Assembly: GCA_963555705.1 (NCBI GenBank)
Contig: OY743172.1
Span: forward strand, 18,103,446-18,167,445
Direction: 5' to 3'
Origin: Ligustrum vulgare
Lineage: Eukaryota; Streptophyta; Magnoliopsida; Lamiales; Oleaceae
Length of the DNA stretch: 64,000 nt
Positions 60,701-64,000 of the stretch are shown one piece after another (the first letter of the stretch is position 1; every line of letters begins with the position of its first letter). The notes under the pieces are model-generated. The model was not told the DNA's origin and searched no databases. It saw only the letters and a list, made by a program, of their open reading frames with translations. A program made the position numbers and the translations under genes.

Positions 60701-61786
60701 TAAGATAAGGCCTGTTGCTCTTCTTTGCCTGTCAATAAATTTTACTGATGAGTGATGAATTACTTGTTTATGTAGGATACAATTACTGGATTTTTGCTGG
60801 CTGGTGTTGGTAATGTTGATTTGAGGAGGAAAACTAATTATCTCATTGTGGACTCAAGTATGCTTTCTTCGCTGTTTTTTGCCAGTTTTTACTTTTTTAT
60901 TTTCTCAACCGTGTAGTGATTGATTATAGAGATAGAATCAGACCAATTCCAGAATTGCCTTACCTTTATATTGGTTCAATTATTGATAATGAAAGGCATT
61001 AAATTATTGTTTCAGGACTGTTCACAACTTTTTTTGACAGAATATTTTATCTTCCTAGCTTCATGGCCTGACTAGGTAAATAAGTTGGCGTTTGAGTCAG
61101 TTTGCTAGCTCTACTACAACTCTAGTTTGTCCCCCACAGGCAATTTCCTGTTCTACATGTTTATTGTGTTCTTTTGTGCCAAATCATTGACTACAATGGA
61201 GGCGTTTTAAGCTCATGTGAAATGACAGTGATTGTATAAGAAGTCAGAATCAGTATATATCATTCTCAATTTTTATGATAAGTTCTTGTTTAATTTAGCT
61301 TCTGGAGTCTTGAGATATTCCAAATGGTTCTGGAATATTACAGTAAACAATATATCTTGTTACTTCTTTACCTTTATAGCTGTATTAATGTTTTAGAAAG
61401 ACTGTAAAATGTAAATGTAAAATTAATTAGGATCATGGTTTTCCAGGTATATCTCACAACTATGAAATCCATTAATTTAGTGTCGTCCATATTAAAATTT
61501 TGGTTTCTGTGATGATTGCATTACATTGAAGAGCATGAAAACAGGTGAATTTTTATTTTTTATTTTTTCCAAGAATGGAATGCTAACAATTTGCTGTTCA
61601 GTAATGCAATTTTGTCAAAAGCAAGAACGGTTACATTTGTTTACGAGCAGAGTTTGTAATGTGCTTACTCTTGGCTCACCAAGGTTTCCTGGTTTTGGTT
61701 CAGAAACTACGGTGAAACAGATTGAAGATGCTTTCAAAGATTTCACAACAAGGGAAGACATTGCAATAGTGTTAATCAGTCAATAC
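57757..61786 (+). CDS. VHA-F: V-type proton ATPase subunit F (VHA-F), 3 of its exons; 3' end outside window
   Basis: Exons 57757-57819, 60776-60857 and 61704-61786 join with GT-AG borders and phases 0, 1, 0. They give 76 codons out of about 128-130 in the plant family. The start ATG (MANKVQIRTSSSALIAMIADE) and the blocks DTITGFLLAGVGNVDLRRKT, NYLIVDSK and TTVKQIEDAFKDFTTREDIA match plant subunit F, a central-stalk subunit of the V1 sector that couples ATP hydrolysis to rotation in the proton pump of vacuole, Golgi and trans-Golgi membranes. The remaining codons (the part after LISQY) are not found before 64000, so a last intron of over 2.2 kb runs off the window. Intron 1 (2,956 bp) contains a hAT-like insertion. 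No coding break is visible. Confidence 0.95.
59285..60211. mobile_element. hAT-like non-autonomous element in VHA-F intron 1
   Basis: Ends CAATGGCGGAC and CCGCCAGTG (inverted CACTGGCGG) with a perfect 8-bp duplication CTTATGCA (59277-59284, 60212-60219). Subterminal TTGAGTTGGGGGTCA and its relative (reversed GGTCAATTGATCCCCCAACT) lie at the two sides. The interior (59640-60110) has short minus-strand open frames without a domain I recognise. Confidence 0.85.
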
Positions 61787-61956
61787 GTAAGCTTTTTTGC
61801 ATCTTTGTTTATCCTGTTTTTATCATTTAGATTGATGATGTGAATTTGAGAAGATGATACCAGTTAATTCGCCTCAGACGAAAATATCATACTGAATCAT
61901 GCATGTACGCAATATGAACCAGGATGTATAATAGTTGGCAACATTGCACTCTTAGG

Positions 61957-62260
61957 GCATGTTTGGTACATTGTATCAGATTAGGAGGGGTACTGGTTTG
62001 GGAGAGAATTAGAGGAAATATTTTGAGGTGGGTACTGTTCTAAGGGCTTTTCCAAATTGGTGCAAAAATCCACTCCAATGGTGCACCAGAACGCTACCCA
62101 AGTTAATTAAGAATTTATTTGCTCCCACCCATTTTTTCAACTTTTCCTTCAAATTCATTTTCAACAACATTTATATGGGATCCATCACTTTTCACACTTT
62201 TCAACTACATATTCTTTCAAAAACCCAAAGTTCCCCAAAAATTGCCTACACCAAATATGC
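61957..62260. mobile_element. MITE with GCATGTTTGGT ends
   Basis: GCATGTTTGGTAC at the left pairs with reversed right end GCATATTTGGTGT. It lies in the last visible intron of VHA-F. No target duplication found. Confidence 0.5.
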
Positions 62261-62269
62261 AATAAACCA

Positions 62270-63335
62270 TTGCTCACTAAACTTTACTTAGCTTACTACT
62301 TGCTCACTGAACTAAAATATGTTACTCAATTCTCAGTTCTCACTAAATTTTACCCCAAGTTATTACTTGTTCAATGAACTAAAAAAATATTACTCATTGA
62401 TCATTCATCTTTTCAAATTTTTACTTATCCATAACTCCTTTCAAATCTGTTATCCATAATTGACGGAAAACTCCACGTGTGCAATGGAAAGCTGATGTGA
62501 TTTCTTGAAAACATTAATTTGTCCATGTGTATTGATTGAAAAAAAAAAAAAAGTGATTTGTTCCTGATATGCAAAATCAAAAGAAGATTACCTTAACTAG
62601 TCTCTGTTTGATGGAGATTAAAATTAGATTTTTAGCGGATTTTAATAAAAGTCGATGAGATGTGTGGTTAAACTATGAAATATTTGGTTATGATTAATTG
62701 TTGACTTTGAATCTAATAAAAACCTAGATTAAAATCTAGATCAAACAAGGGTTTAATTTAAAATTAGATTTTTAGCGGATTTTAATAAAAGTTGATGAGA
62801 TGTGTGGTTAAACTATGAAATATTTGGTTATAATTAATTGTTAACTTTGAATTTAATAAAAACCTAGATTAAAATCTAGATCAAACAAGAGCTTAACTTA
62901 AATTAATTGAAGGAATGCCAAAGTTATACATCTCGAAATCAAAAAAATAAATTTAGATTGAGGCTTCGTTCATGTGTATGAAAAAAAACATTTCTTTTTA
63001 TATAGTCAATTGTTGAATTTGTTTTGGGTAATCATTGTAGAATTTGATATGGGAGATTTCGTGTTTTTAATTTGGAGACTTATAATTTTAAAGTTTAGAA
63101 GAAGTGTGTTTCACAAATTAAATAAAAAGGACCCATTTTTAATCTAAGTAAAAAATTAACATGATCAAGCTATTACATCATCCTTTTGTCCAACACATGG
63201 AGTTTTTTCGTCATTTTTGGGTAATAACCTAGCAAATAGTAACCTAGGGTAAAGATCAATGAGTAGTGAGTTACTTTTTTTAGTCAATTGAGCAAGTAGT
63301 GGCCTTTGTAGAGTTGAGTGAGCATTCATTTAATT
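62270..63335. mobile_element. TIR element (MULE-like?) in VHA-F intron 3
   Basis: Inverted repeats of roughly 110 bp: left GCTCACTAAACTTTACTTAG... CTACTTGCTCACTGAACTAAA... ATTACTCATTGATC and the reversed right end GCTCACTCAACTCTACAAAG... CTACTTGCTCAATTGACTAAA... CTACTCATTGATC. Flanks show no clear 9-bp duplication. It contains the 140-bp tandem duplication. Confidence 0.55.
62621..62900 (+). repeat. 140-bp tandem duplication
   Basis: Units 62621-62760 and 62761-62900 (AAATTAGATTTTTAGCGGAT ... CTAGATCAAACAAG) differ at only a handful of positions, so the duplication is recent. The unit itself resembles a TTTGAT...ATCAAAC MITE. Confidence 0.95.
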
Positions 63336-63850
63336 AACTCACACTACACCAATTTGATGTAATGATGTTACAATTTTTTAAATTTGTCATTGTTCCTATT
63401 TTGCCTTTTATTTTATATTACAACAAATAATAATTCCTGATATATCCTTTTTATATCCTTTTATTATTTAACTTTCTTTTAATTGGATTATTATTTTTAA
63501 TAAAATGACAAAACTAGTTGTGATTCTTATTATGTGCAACTTTTTTTGCGCTTCAAAATAAGTTTTTTTAATTATGGCACTAAATGTAATGTTTTTTTTT
63601 TTAATTTATAAATAAGTACAATATTTTAGTTCATTAAATTTAATAATTAATTTTATGAATAATAAACTTGTAATTAAATAATTTTAAAATAAATTAATTG
63701 TGAGAAATAAAAATAAGGAAATACTATTCATTTGGGGTAACTATTGGAGAATTTTTAAATTTTATATCTCATATCGTGTAATGTGGTTTATCAAACTTAC
63801 CCTTATGGCTTGTTCTGCGTACCGAAATTGTCTGAAGTGAGGGAGATTTA
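63336..63850. other. Intron sequence of VHA-F, no feature recognised
   Basis: Very AT-rich. No coding similarity to the missing VHA-F C-terminus. Confidence 0.5.
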
Positions 63851-64000
63851 GAGCCTTGCTTAGTAAAGAGAAATTGAAGAAATTTTTGAACATGAGATTG
63901 AAAAGTATGTAAAGTGGTGAATCTCATAATCATAAAAATATGTGGTTGAAAATGAATTTAAAAAAATAGTTGTGAAATTTTCCGTGGACCAAACAGGCCC
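63851..64000. mobile_element. GTTTGGT-type MITE at the window edge
   Basis: GAGCCTTGCTTAGTAAAG at the left against the reversed window end GGGCCTGTTTGGTCCACGG; internal phrase ATGTGGTTGAAAATGAATTT is shared with the old MITE at 30120-30170. May extend past the window. Confidence 0.4.

Noticed and set aside
61787..64000. Search for the remaining VHA-F exon(s)
   Set aside because: No coding match to the family's C-terminal half (the part after LISQY) on the plus strand; it must lie beyond the window.

Overview
This is a window of nuclear DNA from a flowering plant, most likely a eudicot. The evidence is two intron-containing plant genes, plant-type LTR retrotransposons primed by initiator-Met tRNA, Helitrons with the CTAG-ending 3' hairpin, MULEs, and hAT-like and Harbinger-like MITEs. 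The sequence is AT-rich. Most of it is transposon in various states of decay. No bacterial-style operon, CRISPR array, rRNA or tRNA gene is visible.

Left part (1-24.3 kb): stacked insertions. A Ty1/copia element (776-9006, plus strand, TSD AAAAG) carries a solo LTR of a Ty3/gypsy (Tat/Athila/Ogre-like) element (6115-7771, TSD GGTTC) exactly inside its RT/RNase H coding region. Two short non-autonomous Helitrons follow, with their 3' ends facing each other (9526-10978 plus, 11114-12150 minus). Next is the relic of a protein-coding Helitron (about 13.2-24.25 kb, plus). It keeps an N-terminal zinc-finger/Helitron_like_N region and the last part of a Pif1-type helicase, and has lost the Rep and helicase core. 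A hAT-like element (13314-14006) and a young, nearly intact chromovirus (14326-23273, minus strand, TSD AAAGG) each sit inside its reading frame.

Middle part (24.3-44.9 kb): no host gene recognised. It holds TIR elements, a very decayed copia element (30758-36253) that itself hosts nested MITEs, a foldback MULE-type element (38518-38845), a MULE with a GC-rich tandem-repeat core (38977-40706, perfect 9-bp TSD), an LTR-like block (about 41.3-41.8 kb), a Harbinger-type MITE (42670-43284) and several copies of a 170-180 bp MITE.

Right part (44.9-64 kb): two host genes on the plus strand. The first (CDS 45228-49145, four exons, 782 residues) encodes a LONGIFOLIA-like/TRM (TON1-recruiting motif) protein, a microtubule/cell-shape regulator family. 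The second (start codon 57757, running off the window) is V-type proton ATPase subunit F; three coding exons are visible. Between them lie a MULE with a mudrA N-terminal relic (50120-53082, perfect 9-bp TSD), a foldback repeat, and a minus-strand Tat/Athila-like LTR (about 54.8-56.4 kb). The large introns of both genes have been colonised by MITE/hAT/MULE-like elements. The two genes show no functional link beyond proximity.

I found no convincing new biological system. The most informative things are the insertion stratigraphy, proven by target-site duplications that restore reading frames, the single in-frame stop between gag and pol of the young chromovirus, and the repeat-rich cores of the two MULEs.
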